Positions 1 to 8,055 are shown, counted from the first letter of the stretch. The stretch: DNA of 64,000 nucleotides from DATFQI01 sp963831105 (GCA_963831105.1 CAWHOS010000008.1:248001-312000), one strand, 5' to 3'. Made by a program: numbers and translations. The notes: a model not told the origin generated them from the sequence alone.

Positions 1-119
1 GCGCGCAGCGACTCCTGGTCCTCCGCGCCGAGCCACATCGAGCCGCCGATGCCCCAGGCGCCATAGCCCACCTCGGAGACGCTCAAGCCCGTCCGGCCCA
101 GCCTGCGCTCATTGATCAA
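1..119 (-). CDS. aldo/keto reductase, N-terminal fragment (runs off window)
   Basis: Translating the minus strand from a TTG at 119-117 gives LGRTGLSVSEVGYGAWGIGG followed by more in-frame residues up to the window edge. This is the typical N-terminus of NAD(P)H-dependent aldo/keto reductases (LGxTGLxVSxxGxGxWxxGG). A GGAGG Shine-Dalgarno sequence lies about 10 nt upstream of the TTG, inside the end of the preceding transglycosylase gene, with which it overlaps by 11 nt. The fragment is too short to see the catalytic Asp-Tyr-Lys-His residues, so substrate cannot be inferred. The start is supported by the ribosome binding site and the absence of ATG/GTG nearby. Confidence 0.7.
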   Translation of the reverse strand, partial: MINERRLGRTGLSVSEVGYGAWGIGGSMWLGAEDQESLR

Positions 120-783
120 GACCCAGCTCCCTCCGGTATTCCTGGCGGTAGCGGCCGCGCACCTCGAGCACCGAGGACACGTAGCTGCGCGTCTCGGGGA
201 ACGGGATGTGCGTGGCCACCTCGAAGTCCTCGCCGCGCGCCGACGCCTCGCGGTACCACTCGTCGACCTTGCCCTCGCCCGCGTTGTAGGCGGCGAGCGC
301 CAGCAGCTCGTTGCCGTGGTAGTGCTGGAGCAGGTAGCGCAGGTACCACGAGCCGTAGGCGATGTTGATCTGGGGCGTCGCCAGGTCGCCCTCCTCGAAG
401 GCCGTGCCGCCCGACTTGCGCGCGATGTAGTCCGCCGTCGAGGGCAGGATCTGCATCAGCCCCTTGGCGCCCGCGTGCGAGGTCTGGTCCCGGAAGCGCG
501 ACTCGACGTAGATCACGCCCGCGATCAGCGACGGGTCCAGGCCCTTGTCGGCCGCCTGCTGGCGGATGATGTCCTCGTGGCGCAGCGGGAGCGAGATCTC
601 CTGCACCGCCTTGTCGGCGAACGGGCGCACGATCACGGCGAGCAGCACGCAGGAGGCCACGACCGCGAAGGCGAGCAGCATGAGCCGCCGGCGCACGATC
701 TTGCGGCGGCGCTGGCGCTGGGCCTTGGAGGGCCTCTGCCGGGACCCCGCCGCCCGCGTCCGTGCCTGGGCCTGCGCGCTCAT
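109..783 (-). CDS. membrane-anchored lytic transglycosylase (SLT family)
   Basis: A 224-aa protein with an Arg/Lys-rich cytoplasmic N-terminus (residues 1-33), one membrane segment (about 34-55) and a C-terminal soluble-lytic-transglycosylase domain. The catalytic Glu94 sits in VIYVESRF. Downstream are the family motifs GAKGLMQILPST and ALAAYNAG. Known family members cleave the MurNAc-GlcNAc bond of peptidoglycan to give 1,6-anhydro products on the outer face of the membrane. It starts with an ATGA overlap with coaE, so the two are probably co-transcribed with rpsA. The enzyme class is clear; the physiological role (growth, division, secretion) is not. Confidence 0.9.
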   Translation of the reverse strand: MSAQAQARTRAAGSRQRPSKAQRQRRRKIVRRRLMLLAFAVVASCVLLAVIVRPFADKAVQEISLPLRHEDIIRQQAADKGLDPSLIAGVIYVESRFRDQTSHAGAKGLMQILPSTADYIARKSGGTAFEEGDLATPQINIAYGSWYLRYLLQHYHGNELLALAAYNAGEGKVDEWYREASARGEDFEVATHIPFPETRSYVSSVLEVRGRYRQEYRRELGLDQ

Positions 784-1382
784 GGACTCAGCTTGGCAAG
801 CACGTCAGACAAACGCGACTCCAGGTCAGCGATCGTGCCGGAGTTCGCGACGGCGAATGTCGCACGTTCCGCCTTCTCGTCCTGTGTGAGCTGCCGCGCG
901 GTGCGCTCATCGACGGATTCGTGCCCGCGGGCGGCCGCCCGCTCACGCCGGATCTGCTCGTCGGCGACGATCGCGATCGTGGCGTCGAAGCCGTGGTCCA
1001 TGCCGGACTCGAACAGCAGCGGCACTTCGATGACCAGGGCCGGCGGCGCGGGTTCCCGCGCTGACTCGCGCTCGCGGAACTCGGCGATGCGGCGGCCGAC
1101 GCGCGGCCACAGCAGGCCCTCGAGGAAGCCGCGCTCGTCATCGGAGGCGAACGCGTGGCGCGCCACCGCGCCGCGGTCGACGGTCCCGCCGGGGGCGACC
1201 TCCTCGCCCCAGCGCTCGACCACGGCGTCGCGCACCTCGGGATCGCCGTAGAGCTCGTGGACGACGGCGTCCGTGGACAGCGTCGCGGCGCCGAGGCGCC
1301 CGAGCGCCGCCAGCGCCTCCGACTTCCCGGCGCCGATGCCGCCCGTCAGGCCGACGAACGGCGGACGGGCGTCCCCGCTCAG
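780..1382 (-). CDS. coaE: dephospho-CoA kinase, probable CTG start
   Basis: Catalyses the last step of CoA synthesis, ATP-dependent phosphorylation of the 3'-hydroxyl of dephospho-CoA. The 200-aa frame carries the P-loop GLTGGIGAGKS (Lys20), an EVPLLFESG segment and the family's usual length. No ATG, GTG or TTG precedes the P-loop in this frame; a conventional start would come far downstream, at a GTG or at 1235, and delete the nucleotide-binding site. The only sensible start is CTG at 1382, which overlaps the rpsA stop as CTGA and has a GAGGA-type ribosome binding site upstream. It ends in an ATGA overlap with the transglycosylase. Product certain, start inferred. Confidence 0.88.
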   Translation of the reverse strand: MSGDARPPFVGLTGGIGAGKSEALAALGRLGAATLSTDAVVHELYGDPEVRDAVVERWGEEVAPGGTVDRGAVARHAFASDDERGFLEGLLWPRVGRRIAEFRERESAREPAPPALVIEVPLLFESGMDHGFDATIAIVADEQIRRERAAARGHESVDERTARQLTQDEKAERATFAVANSGTIADLESRLSDVLAKLSP

Positions 1383-2824
1383 GTCTGCTCTTCCTCGTCC
1401 TGCTCGGCGGCGGGCTCGTCCGCGGCGGGCTCCTCCGCGGCGGGCTCGTCGGCGACGGGCTCCTCCGCGGCGGGCTCCTCGGCGGCGAGCTCCTCGACGG
1501 CGGGCTCCTCCGCGACCGGCTCGTCGGGCGCGGCGGCCTCGGCCACGGGCTCGGCGGCCTCGGGGGCCTCCTCCGCCTCGTCGGCGGGGGCCTCGGCCTG
1601 CGGCTGGTCGGCGAAGACGTCCTCGGAGAGGCCGAGCTCGGGCATGTCGTCCATGTCCCCGGCGTCGCCGACCGGCGCGGAGCCGGCCTCGCGGCGCGGC
1701 AGGATCTGGTCCTCGACCCGCTTGATCGAGAGCGAGAGGCGGCGCCGCTCGGAGTCGATCTCGAGGATCTTCACGCGCACGTCGTCGCCCGGCTGGACGA
1801 TCTCGCGCGGGTTCTCGACGTGCTGCTGGGCGAGCTCGGAGATGTGCACGAGCCCCTCGACGCCCTCCAGTATCTCGACGAAGGCGCCGAACGCGACGAC
1901 CTTGGTGACCGTGCCCTCGAGCTCGTCACCCACGTTGTAGGTGTCGACGACGCGCTGCCACGGGTCCTCCTGGGTCTGCTTGAGGCCCAGGGAGATGCGC
2001 TGGCGGTCGCGGTCGATGTCGAGCACCTTGACCTGCACGGTGTCGCCGATGTTGAGGATCTCGCTCGGGTGGTTGACGTGCGACCACGAGAGCTCGGAGA
2101 TGTGGATCAGGCCGTCGATCCCGTCGAGGTCGACGAACGCGCCGAAGTCCACGATGTTGGAGATCTGGCCCTCGATGATCAGGCCGGGCTGCAGGCGCTC
2201 CAGGATCGCCTGGCGCTGCTCCTTGCGCTCCTCCTCGAGCACCGCGCGGCGGCTGAGGACGACGTTGTTGCGCGAGCGGTTGAGCTCTATGACCTTGCAC
2301 TGGATGTTCTGGCCGAGGTACTCGTCCAGGTTCGGCACCCGGCGGATGTCCACCAGCGAGGCGGGCAGGAAGCCGCGCACCCCGAGGTCGATGATCAGGC
2401 CGCCCTTGACGACCTCGATCACCGCGCCGATGACGGGCTCGCCCGACTCGGCGGCGGCCTCGATGCGGCGCCAGGCGCGCTCGAAGCGGGCGCGCTTCTT
2501 GGACAGGATCAGCCGGCCGTCCTGGTCCTCCTTGGTGAGGACGAGGGCGTCGACCTCCTCGCCGAGCTCGACCTCCTCGGACGGGTCCACCGACTTGCGG
2601 ATCGAGAGCTCGTTGTTGGGGATGACCCCCTCGCTCTTGTAGCCGATGTCGATGAGGACCTCGTCCTTGTCGATCCGCACCACCTTCCCCGTGACAACGT
2701 CGCCCTCGTCGAAGGGGACGATCGTCGCGTCGTAGTTGGGAAGGATCTGGCCGTCGATCTCGAGGAGCATCCCGTTGGATCCCTCGACGATACGGGCGTC
2801 GGTGGTGGTCTCTGGCGGTGTCAT
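1379..2824 (-). CDS. rpsA: 30S ribosomal protein S1
   Basis: RNA-binding ribosomal protein that helps mRNA enter the 30S subunit. The 481-aa product has four S1 (OB-fold) repeats, recognisable from GDVVTGKVVRIDKDE, EPVIGAVIEVVKGG, GLIIEGQISNIVDFGAFVDL and GDELEGTVTKVVAFGAFVE, the four-repeat form usual in Actinobacteria. The C-terminus is a long acidic Ala/Pro/Glu tail built from repeats of the EEPAA type. I chose the ATG at 2824 because GGAAG lies just upstream; an in-frame ATG at 2836 is possible but has no ribosome binding site. Coupled to coaE through a CTGA overlap. It faces a divergent flavoprotein gene across about 40 bases. Confidence 0.95.
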   Translation of the reverse strand: MTPPETTTDARIVEGSNGMLLEIDGQILPNYDATIVPFDEGDVVTGKVVRIDKDEVLIDIGYKSEGVIPNNELSIRKSVDPSEEVELGEEVDALVLTKEDQDGRLILSKKRARFERAWRRIEAAAESGEPVIGAVIEVVKGGLIIDLGVRGFLPASLVDIRRVPNLDEYLGQNIQCKVIELNRSRNNVVLSRRAVLEEERKEQRQAILERLQPGLIIEGQISNIVDFGAFVDLDGIDGLIHISELSWSHVNHPSEILNIGDTVQVKVLDIDRDRQRISLGLKQTQEDPWQRVVDTYNVGDELEGTVTKVVAFGAFVEILEGVEGLVHISELAQQHVENPREIVQPGDDVRVKILEIDSERRRLSLSIKRVEDQILPRREAGSAPVGDAGDMDDMPELGLSEDVFADQPQAEAPADEAEEAPEAAEPVAEAAAPDEPVAEEPAVEELAAEEPAAEEPVADEPAAEEPAADEPAAEQDEEEQT

Positions 2825-2867
2825 CGTGGCTTCCATTAGCGGCCAGATACTGTAGCGAGCCGAAACC
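2825..2867. promoter_or_regulatory. compact divergent promoter between rpsA and flavoprotein gene
   Basis: Only 43 bases separate the two divergent starts. The centre contains the near-palindrome ATACTGTA (about 2847-2854), which reads as a TANNNT -10 hexamer on both strands (TACTGT toward the flavoprotein, TACAGT toward rpsA). Very short leaders would result. Promoter activity is inferred from the hexamers alone. Confidence 0.4.
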
Positions 2868-4004
2868 ATGCCCGTTCGTGCCACCAAGCGCGGCGCGGAG
2901 CGGACTCCGTTCCCCTCCGGCGCCAGATACGACGTCGTGATCTGCGGAGGGTCCTTCGCGGGCCTCGCGGTCGCCCGCGAGCTGCGCGCCACGCGCGCGC
3001 GTGTTCTGGTGCTCGACCGCTACGAGATCGGCGAGAAGCAGACCTCGGCGTGCTGCGCCCCGACCGAGTGGCTCGAGAACCTGGGCCTGGCCGCCTCGGT
3101 CAAGCAGACGTTCGAGACGATGGCCTTGCACACGCTCGGCGCGCACGTGCGCTGGCGGCTGCCCTACACGTTCTCGACGTTCGATTACCGGCGCTGCTGC
3201 GAGCTCATGTGGGAGCAGTGCGGCGACGCGGAGTTCGAGACCGCGAAGGTCGACGGCCGCACCGGCAACGTGATCCACACCGACCGCGGTGACGTGTACG
3301 CCGAACTGATCGTCGACGCGCTGGGTTGGCGGCGCGTGCTCGGCAACGGCACGATCCAGCCGCCCGAGGCGACGCTCTCGCGCGGCCTGGAGGTCCACCC
3401 CAACGGCTCCGGACCGGAGCTGCAGCTGTGGGTCGACCCGCGTTACGTCGAGTCGGGCTACGGCTGGTCGTTCCCCGCGGACGACGAGCTGCGGATCGGC
3501 ATCGGCTCCTACGACCCGCGCTTCCACGTCAAGGAGCCGACGGTGCGCCTGGCGACCGACGAGGGCGCCGACACCGTCCGCTACCAGGGCAACTGGATCC
3601 CGCACCGCTTCCGCGAGCCCGTCGAGGACGGCGTGTTCTTCTGCGGCGACTCGGCCGGGCACTGCCTCGCGATGAGCGCCGAGGGGATACGCACCGCCTG
3701 GTACTTCGGCATCGCGGTCGGCCGTGAGCTGGCGCAGGTGCTCGCGGGCGCGCGCACGCGCGAGCAGGCGCTCGCGAACTATGCGGCGTTCGCGGAGGGC
3801 CATCGCTGGAAGTTCGAGTGGATGTGGCTCAACCAGCGCTGCGTGCGCCACCTCCACGGCCGGCCGCTGGACTGGGTCGCGCGCTTCACCTCGCGCCCGC
3901 GGCTGATCCGCTGGCTGTTCCGCAAGTACCTGAACGTCGCGCCGCCGGAGTACGCGCTGCCAGCGCCCGCGCAGGCCGAGCCCGCGCTCTCGCTCGCGGC
4001 CTAG
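2868..4004 (+). CDS. FAD-dependent geranylgeranyl-reductase-family oxidoreductase (copy 1)
   Basis: A 378-aa flavoprotein. The N-terminal Rossmann motif is VVICGGSFAGLAVARELR, followed by an acidic strand end (VLVLDRYEIG), and a second FAD motif appears as GVFFCGDSAGHCLAMSAEGIR. This arrangement is that of geranylgeranyl reductase/lycopene-cyclase-like monooxygenase-fold enzymes, which act on isoprenoid chains or aromatic rings. A clear paralogue lies at 33905-35053 next to a phytoene/squalene synthase gene; both share KEPT, YQGNW and GDSAGHC segments. The present copy has no pathway neighbours, being divergent from rpsA. Isoprenoid reduction is inferred from family and from the paralogue's context; substrate unknown. 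Confidence 0.75.
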   Translation: MPVRATKRGAERTPFPSGARYDVVICGGSFAGLAVARELRATRARVLVLDRYEIGEKQTSACCAPTEWLENLGLAASVKQTFETMALHTLGAHVRWRLPYTFSTFDYRRCCELMWEQCGDAEFETAKVDGRTGNVIHTDRGDVYAELIVDALGWRRVLGNGTIQPPEATLSRGLEVHPNGSGPELQLWVDPRYVESGYGWSFPADDELRIGIGSYDPRFHVKEPTVRLATDEGADTVRYQGNWIPHRFREPVEDGVFFCGDSAGHCLAMSAEGIRTAWYFGIAVGRELAQVLAGARTREQALANYAAFAEGHRWKFEWMWLNQRCVRHLHGRPLDWVARFTSRPRLIRWLFRKYLNVAPPEYALPAPAQAEPALSLAA

Positions 4005-4041
4005 CCGGCGGCGCCGGTATCCGCCGCGGCGGCGTGCCGGC
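4004..4041. terminator. GC-rich hairpin between convergent genes
   Basis: GCCGGC at 4004-4009 pairs with GCCGGC at 4036-4041, with a second self-complementary run CCGCCGCGGCGG between them. It fills the gap between the flavoprotein stop and the stop of the convergent membrane-protein gene, so it could terminate both transcripts. No T-tract is present. Confidence 0.35.
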
Positions 4042-4467
4042 CTAGCCGATGATGCAGAACAGGAACGCCGCGATGATCGCGAGCACGGCGAGGATGACGC
4101 CGGCGGTCGTGGGCGCGGGGTCCGTGCCCTCGGGCGAGTCGTCGCCCGGCGCGGCGGCGGCGATCGCCGCGATCCCGAGCGCGAACGGCAGCGCGCTCCA
4201 GAACACCACGCACGTCACGACCGCGCCGATGCCGAAGCCGAGCACGGCCAGCCGGCGCACGTCGTCGGGAAGCCGCGGCACGACCACGAGCAGCAGCACC
4301 GCGCTGAGCGCGACCCCGAACAGCGTGCCGCCGATGAACCCGCCCGTGGAGCGGTTGGTCTCCGCGTCGGGCGCGATGACGCCGTTGGCGAACAGCATCG
4401 CGAGCGCGATCACCACGGAGATCGCGATCAGCAAGGTCGTGCGCGGCTGCGTCGTCAGTGCCCTCAT
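4042..4467 (-). CDS. small integral membrane protein, unknown function
   Basis: A 141-aa protein with about four hydrophobic segments (LLIAISVVIALAMLF, a Gly-rich segment, VVTCVVFWSALPFALGIAAIA and a C-terminal segment VILAVLAIIAAFLFCIIG). The open frame continues upstream, but there it only mirrors the divergent gene, so the ATG at 4467 is used. No domain is recognised. It sits between a flavoprotein (convergent) and a secreted protein gene (divergent) and gives no functional clue. Confidence 0.6.
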   Translation of the reverse strand: MRALTTQPRTTLLIAISVVIALAMLFANGVIAPDAETNRSTGGFIGGTLFGVALSAVLLLVVVPRLPDDVRRLAVLGFGIGAVVTCVVFWSALPFALGIAAIAAAAPGDDSPEGTDPAPTTAGVILAVLAIIAAFLFCIIG

Positions 4468-4531
4468 CCCGCGGGAGTTCGCGTCTCCCGGCGCGTCTCC
4501 TCCCGGGCTCGACTGCACGCCCGCCGCCCGG

Positions 4532-4537
4532 TAGCGT
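4532..4537 (+). promoter_or_regulatory. -10 element of a leaderless promoter
   Basis: TAGCGT ends six bases before the GTG start at 4544 and there is no ribosome binding site. This is the spacing of leaderless actinobacterial genes (TANNNT with transcription starting at the start codon). Confidence 0.4.
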
Positions 4538-4543
4538 CGGGCC

Positions 4544-5728
4544 GTGCGCCTCCTCGCCGTGACGGCCGGGATCCTGGCGGGCCTTCTCTGGACCACGCCG
4601 GCGGGCGCCGCGTTAGCCCCGCCCGAGCTGTTCGTGCGCATGCAGCCGTGGGACACGCACGAGCCGGCCGGCGACTGGGTCCCGCTCGCCTCGGCGCCGG
4701 TGCTCGAGTACACCGGCGGCTACCAGATCGGCTTCCGCCTGCAGGCCTCGGGCGAGACCGCCAACCGCCAGAGCATCGCTCTCACGGTCGCGGGCGTCCC
4801 GGACGGGCAGCCCTCCCAGCCGCACAACGCCGCGCCCTACTGCGTGATCCGCGCCGGGACCCCCGGCGAGATCCAGGAGGCGGCGCCCGAGCTGCAGTTC
4901 GAGGGCGACGGCGCCTACACGGTCACGGTCGCGATCGGGCCGTCCGGCGGCGGGCAGTCGGGCTGCCTGAGCGGGCCGGCGACGACCGGCACCTTCACGG
5001 TCGTGGCCCGCGCCGCGCCGCGGCTGCTGGGCTCGCCGATGAGCTTCCGCGCCACGCCGTCGGCCGCGCCGTTCGACGGCGTGCGCGCCGCCGACCCGCC
5101 CGGCGGGCAGGCCGACATCCGCTGCGCGCTCGACGGAACCGTGCAGCCGGACGGCTCGCTCACGGGGCGCGCGACCGTCCCCTCCGAGGACCTCGACCAG
5201 GCCCACCCGAGCGTCGAGGAGCGGTCGTTCCCGCGGCCCGGCGTCTGGACCTGCGTCGCCCGCGCCACCGCCGAGGGCCTCGACGCCGAGTTCAGCCGCG
5301 CGCTCTTCGGCGGCTCGTGGTCGGCCCCGATCACGTTCGACGTGCGCAGCGACTTCCGCCGCAAGAGCGGCAGGCTGGACCGCAGGCGCGCGCGCCGCCC
5401 GCGCTTCACCTTCACGGCGGAGTTCCCCGCCGAGGCCGCCGGCGGCAAGGCCACGATCACGCTCTACCGCGTGACGGGCTGCCGCGACCGCGACTTCCGC
5501 CTGCGCCGCACGGCGCGCTTCCGCGGGACCTTCGGCGCGAGCCGCGTGCGCGTCACGCTCCGGCGCCCGGCCAAGCCGGGGTTCTACATCGGCCGCTTCG
5601 GCTTCGGCGGCACCCGCTTCCTGCGCGCCAGCAGCGACCCGGCGCCGATGCTCCTCTCGGCCTCGAAGCGCTCGTTCGGTTTCGCGCGGCGCTTCGCCCG
5701 CTGCCCGGGCTATCTGCCGCGCTCATAA
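4544..5728 (+). CDS. secreted protein, unknown function
   Basis: A 394-aa product beginning with a Sec signal peptide (LLAVTAGILAGLLWTTPAGA, cleavage likely after AGA near residue 23). The mature part is beta-rich, with pairs of cysteines (YCVIRAG, SGCLSG, DIRCALDG, WTCVARA, VTGCRDRDF, ARCPGY) that suggest disulfides outside the cell. The C-terminal third is strongly basic (RRKSGRLDRRRARRPRF). The layout suggests two or three Ig-like modules but no family was recognised. Translation probably starts at a leaderless GTG. Confidence 0.6.
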   Translation: MRLLAVTAGILAGLLWTTPAGAALAPPELFVRMQPWDTHEPAGDWVPLASAPVLEYTGGYQIGFRLQASGETANRQSIALTVAGVPDGQPSQPHNAAPYCVIRAGTPGEIQEAAPELQFEGDGAYTVTVAIGPSGGGQSGCLSGPATTGTFTVVARAAPRLLGSPMSFRATPSAAPFDGVRAADPPGGQADIRCALDGTVQPDGSLTGRATVPSEDLDQAHPSVEERSFPRPGVWTCVARATAEGLDAEFSRALFGGSWSAPITFDVRSDFRRKSGRLDRRRARRPRFTFTAEFPAEAAGGKATITLYRVTGCRDRDFRLRRTARFRGTFGASRVRVTLRRPAKPGFYIGRFGFGGTRFLRASSDPAPMLLSASKRSFGFARRFARCPGYLPRS

Positions 5729-5739
5729 GCTGCTGCGGC

Positions 5740-6468
5740 GTGCTGATCGTGCTGCCGCCCTCCGAGGGCAAGACCGCCCCCGCCGCCGGGGCGCCCGTGG
5801 AGCTGGGCTCGCTGGCCTACGCGGACGAGCTGACCGCCAAGCGCGAGCGCGTGCTGGCCGCGCTGGTGCGCACGAGCGCCGGCAAGCAGCGCGGGCGGGC
5901 TCTCAAGGCGCTCGGGCTGTCGGCCGGCCAGGCCGGCGAGCTGGAGCGCAACGCGGGCCTCGAGTCCGCGCCCGCGGGGCCGGCGGCCGAGGTCTACACG
6001 GGCGTGCTCTACGAGCGGCTGCGGCTGCCGGAGCTGCCCGCCGAGGCGCGTGCGCGGGTGCTGATCGCCAGCGCGCTGTGGGGCGTCGTGGCGCCGGACG
6101 ACCGGATCCCCGCCTACCGGCTGTCGATCGCGGCGAGGCTGCCCCGGATCGCCGGCCTGGCGACGTACTGGCGCCCCGCGCTGGAGCGGGCGCTGCCCGC
6201 CGACGGGCTCGTCGTCGACCTGCGCTCTGGCGGCTACGCCGCGGCGTGGACGCCGCGGAACGCGACGGTGGTGACCGTCCGTGGCCTCACGCCGGAGGGC
6301 AAGGTCATCAGCCACTTCGTCAAGGCGATCCGCGGCGACGTGGCCCGCGCCCTGCTGCAGGCGCCCGAGCCCGCCCGCACGCCGGAGGACGTGGCGGAGA
6401 CCGCGGCGCGCGCCGGGCTCGAGGTCGAGCTCAGCGGAACGAGCGTCGACGTGATCGCGAAGGGCTAG
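5740..6468 (+). CDS. yaaA: peroxide-stress protein YaaA (DUF328/UPF0246)
   Basis: A 242-aa protein starting GTG at 5740. It has the family hallmarks LIVLPPSEGK at the N-terminus, LWGVVAPDDRIPAYRLSI in the middle, VVDLRSGGY and the C-terminal GKVISHFVK. In E. coli YaaA lowers free intracellular iron and limits Fenton damage under peroxide stress; the fold binds DNA. Only 11 bases separate it from the upstream secreted-protein gene and there is no strong ribosome binding site. It overlaps the convergent zinc-ribbon gene by four bases. Confidence 0.85.
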   Translation: MLIVLPPSEGKTAPAAGAPVELGSLAYADELTAKRERVLAALVRTSAGKQRGRALKALGLSAGQAGELERNAGLESAPAGPAAEVYTGVLYERLRLPELPAEARARVLIASALWGVVAPDDRIPAYRLSIAARLPRIAGLATYWRPALERALPADGLVVDLRSGGYAAAWTPRNATVVTVRGLTPEGKVISHFVKAIRGDVARALLQAPEPARTPEDVAETAARAGLEVELSGTSVDVIAKG

Positions 6469-6635
6469 GTCCGGCCGAAGCGGTAGCCGCAGTGGCGGCA
6501 CCCGCGCGCGTGGATGTCGACCTCCGCGTCACAACCCGGGCAGCTGCGCTGGTGGCCCTTCGAGACGCCGGAGACGACGCCGAAGAGCACCAGCCCGAGG
6601 ACCGCGAGCAGCGCGTAGAGGATCGCCGGGTCCAT
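6465..6635 (-). CDS. 56-aa membrane-tethered zinc-ribbon protein
   Basis: A short gene visible by direct translation: ATG at 6635, TAG at 6467-6465. Residues 4-23 (AILYALLAVLGLVLFGVVSG) form one membrane segment. The cytoplasmic tail carries two Cys-x2-Cys knuckles, SCPGCDAE and GCRHCGYRF, spaced like a small zinc ribbon. Codon bias follows the genome's G/C third positions. The 4-bp convergent overlap with yaaA and the position upstream of the aminotransferase on the same strand suggest a real gene. Function unknown; similar mini-ribbons occur as adaptor or quality-control proteins. Confidence 0.65.
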   Translation of the reverse strand: MDPAILYALLAVLGLVLFGVVSGVSKGHQRSCPGCDAEVDIHARGCRHCGYRFGRT

Positions 6636-6680
6636 CCCGGTGAGCTACCCCCACCGGAGTGACCCGACACGTTCGGCGGC

Positions 6681-7991
6681 TCAGCCGCCCGAGCTGGGAT
6701 CGGGCCGCGGCGGCGCCGAGTCGAGCGAGTCGAGCCCGTTGCGGATCGCCTGCGCGAGCAGGTCGACGTGCTCCTGCTCGACGGTCAGCGGCGGCGACAT
6801 CGCGATCGCGCCGAGCAGCGGCCGCACGAGCACGCCGGCCTCGCGCGCGCCCTGGGCGACCTTCGCCACGGCGCCCGAGTCCTGCTCGAGCACCTCGGGC
6901 GCGAGCTGGACGGCGGCGAGCAGGCCGAGCCCCGCGCGGACCTCCGCGACGGCCGGGTGGTCGGCGAGCGGCGCCAGCGCCTGCGCGAGCGTCGCCTCCA
7001 GTTCGCGCGAGCGCTCGAACAGGCCGTCGCGCTCATAGACGTCGAGCACGGCCATCGCCGCGGCGCAGCAGGCCGGATGACCGGCGTAGGTCGCGCCGTG
7101 GCGCAGCATCGGGCCGCCCGGCGCCTCGAAGAACGGCGCCGCCACCGCGTCGGACACGAGCACGCCGCCGAGCGGCAGGTAGCCCGCGGTGACGCCCTTG
7201 GCGAACGTGATCATGTCCGGGCGCACGTCCTCCCAGCGCTCGATCCCGTACCAGGTGCCGAGCCGGCCGAAGCCGCAGATGACGCTGTCGATCACGAGCA
7301 GGACCCCGTGCTCCTCGCACAGGTCCGCGACGCCCTCGATGTAGCCCTCGGGCGGCGGGTACACGCCGCCGGCGCCGATCACCGGCTCGCAGAAGAAGGC
7401 GGCCACGTTCTCGGGGCCGACGCGCTCGATCTCGGCCTCCAGCGCGGGCAGCGAGTCGTACGCGACCGAGGAGACGGCCGGGACGAGCGGGCCCCAGTTG
7501 CTCGTGTTGGCCTCGATCCCGCCGATGCTGGTGCCGAAGCCGTGCGTGCCGTGGTAGCCCTGGGTGCGGCTGATCAGGTGGACGCGCTCCGGGTGGCCCT
7601 GCTGGATCCAGTGGCGGCGGGCGATCTTGGCCGCGGCGTCGATCGAGTCGCCGCCGCCCGAGGTGAGGAAGACGCGCGCTCCCTCCATCGGGGCGTGGGA
7701 GGCGAGCCGCTCGCTGAGCTCGTTGGCCGGCCGGTTGCCGAAGTCGCCGAAGGTCGAGTAGGCCTCGAGGCGCTTCATCTGCTCCGCGACGCGCGCGGCG
7801 ACCTCGGGGTTGCCGTGACCGATGTTGGCGTACCAGAGGCTCGCGGTCCCGTCGAGGTAGCGGCGGTCCTCGCTGTCGTAGACCCAGACGCCCTCCCCGC
7901 GCTCGATCAGCAGCTCGCGCTGGGAGACCGCACCCATGTCTGCGAACGGGTGCCAGAAGCGGGACGTTGCGGTAGTGGGAATGGCGGCCAT
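6681..7991 (-). CDS. class-III PLP-dependent aminotransferase, atypical active-site motifs
   Basis: A 436-aa fold-type-I omega-aminotransferase. The PLP-binding lysine is probably Lys265 in MITFAKGVTAGYLPLGG, and the substrate-side motif TQGYHGTHGFG is present. Two usually conserved spots differ: the loop commonly written GSEA reads TSGGGDSIDAAAK, and the DE-V/I-x-x-GFGR motif reads VIDSVICGFGR with Ser in place of Glu. The PLP-ring Asp235 is kept. Such enzymes move amino groups from omega-amino acids or amines to pyruvate or 2-oxoglutarate. The start at 7991 (MAAIPTTATSRFWHPF) matches the family N-terminus. Substrate not predictable. Confidence 0.85.
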   Translation of the reverse strand: MAAIPTTATSRFWHPFADMGAVSQRELLIERGEGVWVYDSEDRRYLDGTASLWYANIGHGNPEVAARVAEQMKRLEAYSTFGDFGNRPANELSERLASHAPMEGARVFLTSGGGDSIDAAAKIARRHWIQQGHPERVHLISRTQGYHGTHGFGTSIGGIEANTSNWGPLVPAVSSVAYDSLPALEAEIERVGPENVAAFFCEPVIGAGGVYPPPEGYIEGVADLCEEHGVLLVIDSVICGFGRLGTWYGIERWEDVRPDMITFAKGVTAGYLPLGGVLVSDAVAAPFFEAPGGPMLRHGATYAGHPACCAAAMAVLDVYERDGLFERSRELEATLAQALAPLADHPAVAEVRAGLGLLAAVQLAPEVLEQDSGAVAKVAQGAREAGVLVRPLLGAIAMSPPLTVEQEHVDLLAQAIRNGLDSLDSAPPRPDPSSGG

Positions 7992-8055
7992 GCCGGGCAC
8001 GGTATCGCCGCTCCGGCTGCCCGGAACGTCCAAAGTCGCCGTGCGGACGTTCCGC

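Noticed and set aside
1820..2839. 339-aa frame opposite rpsA
   Set aside because: Low-complexity Asp/Val/Leu/Ala translation typical of the reverse strand of an S1 gene; no start signal or motif.
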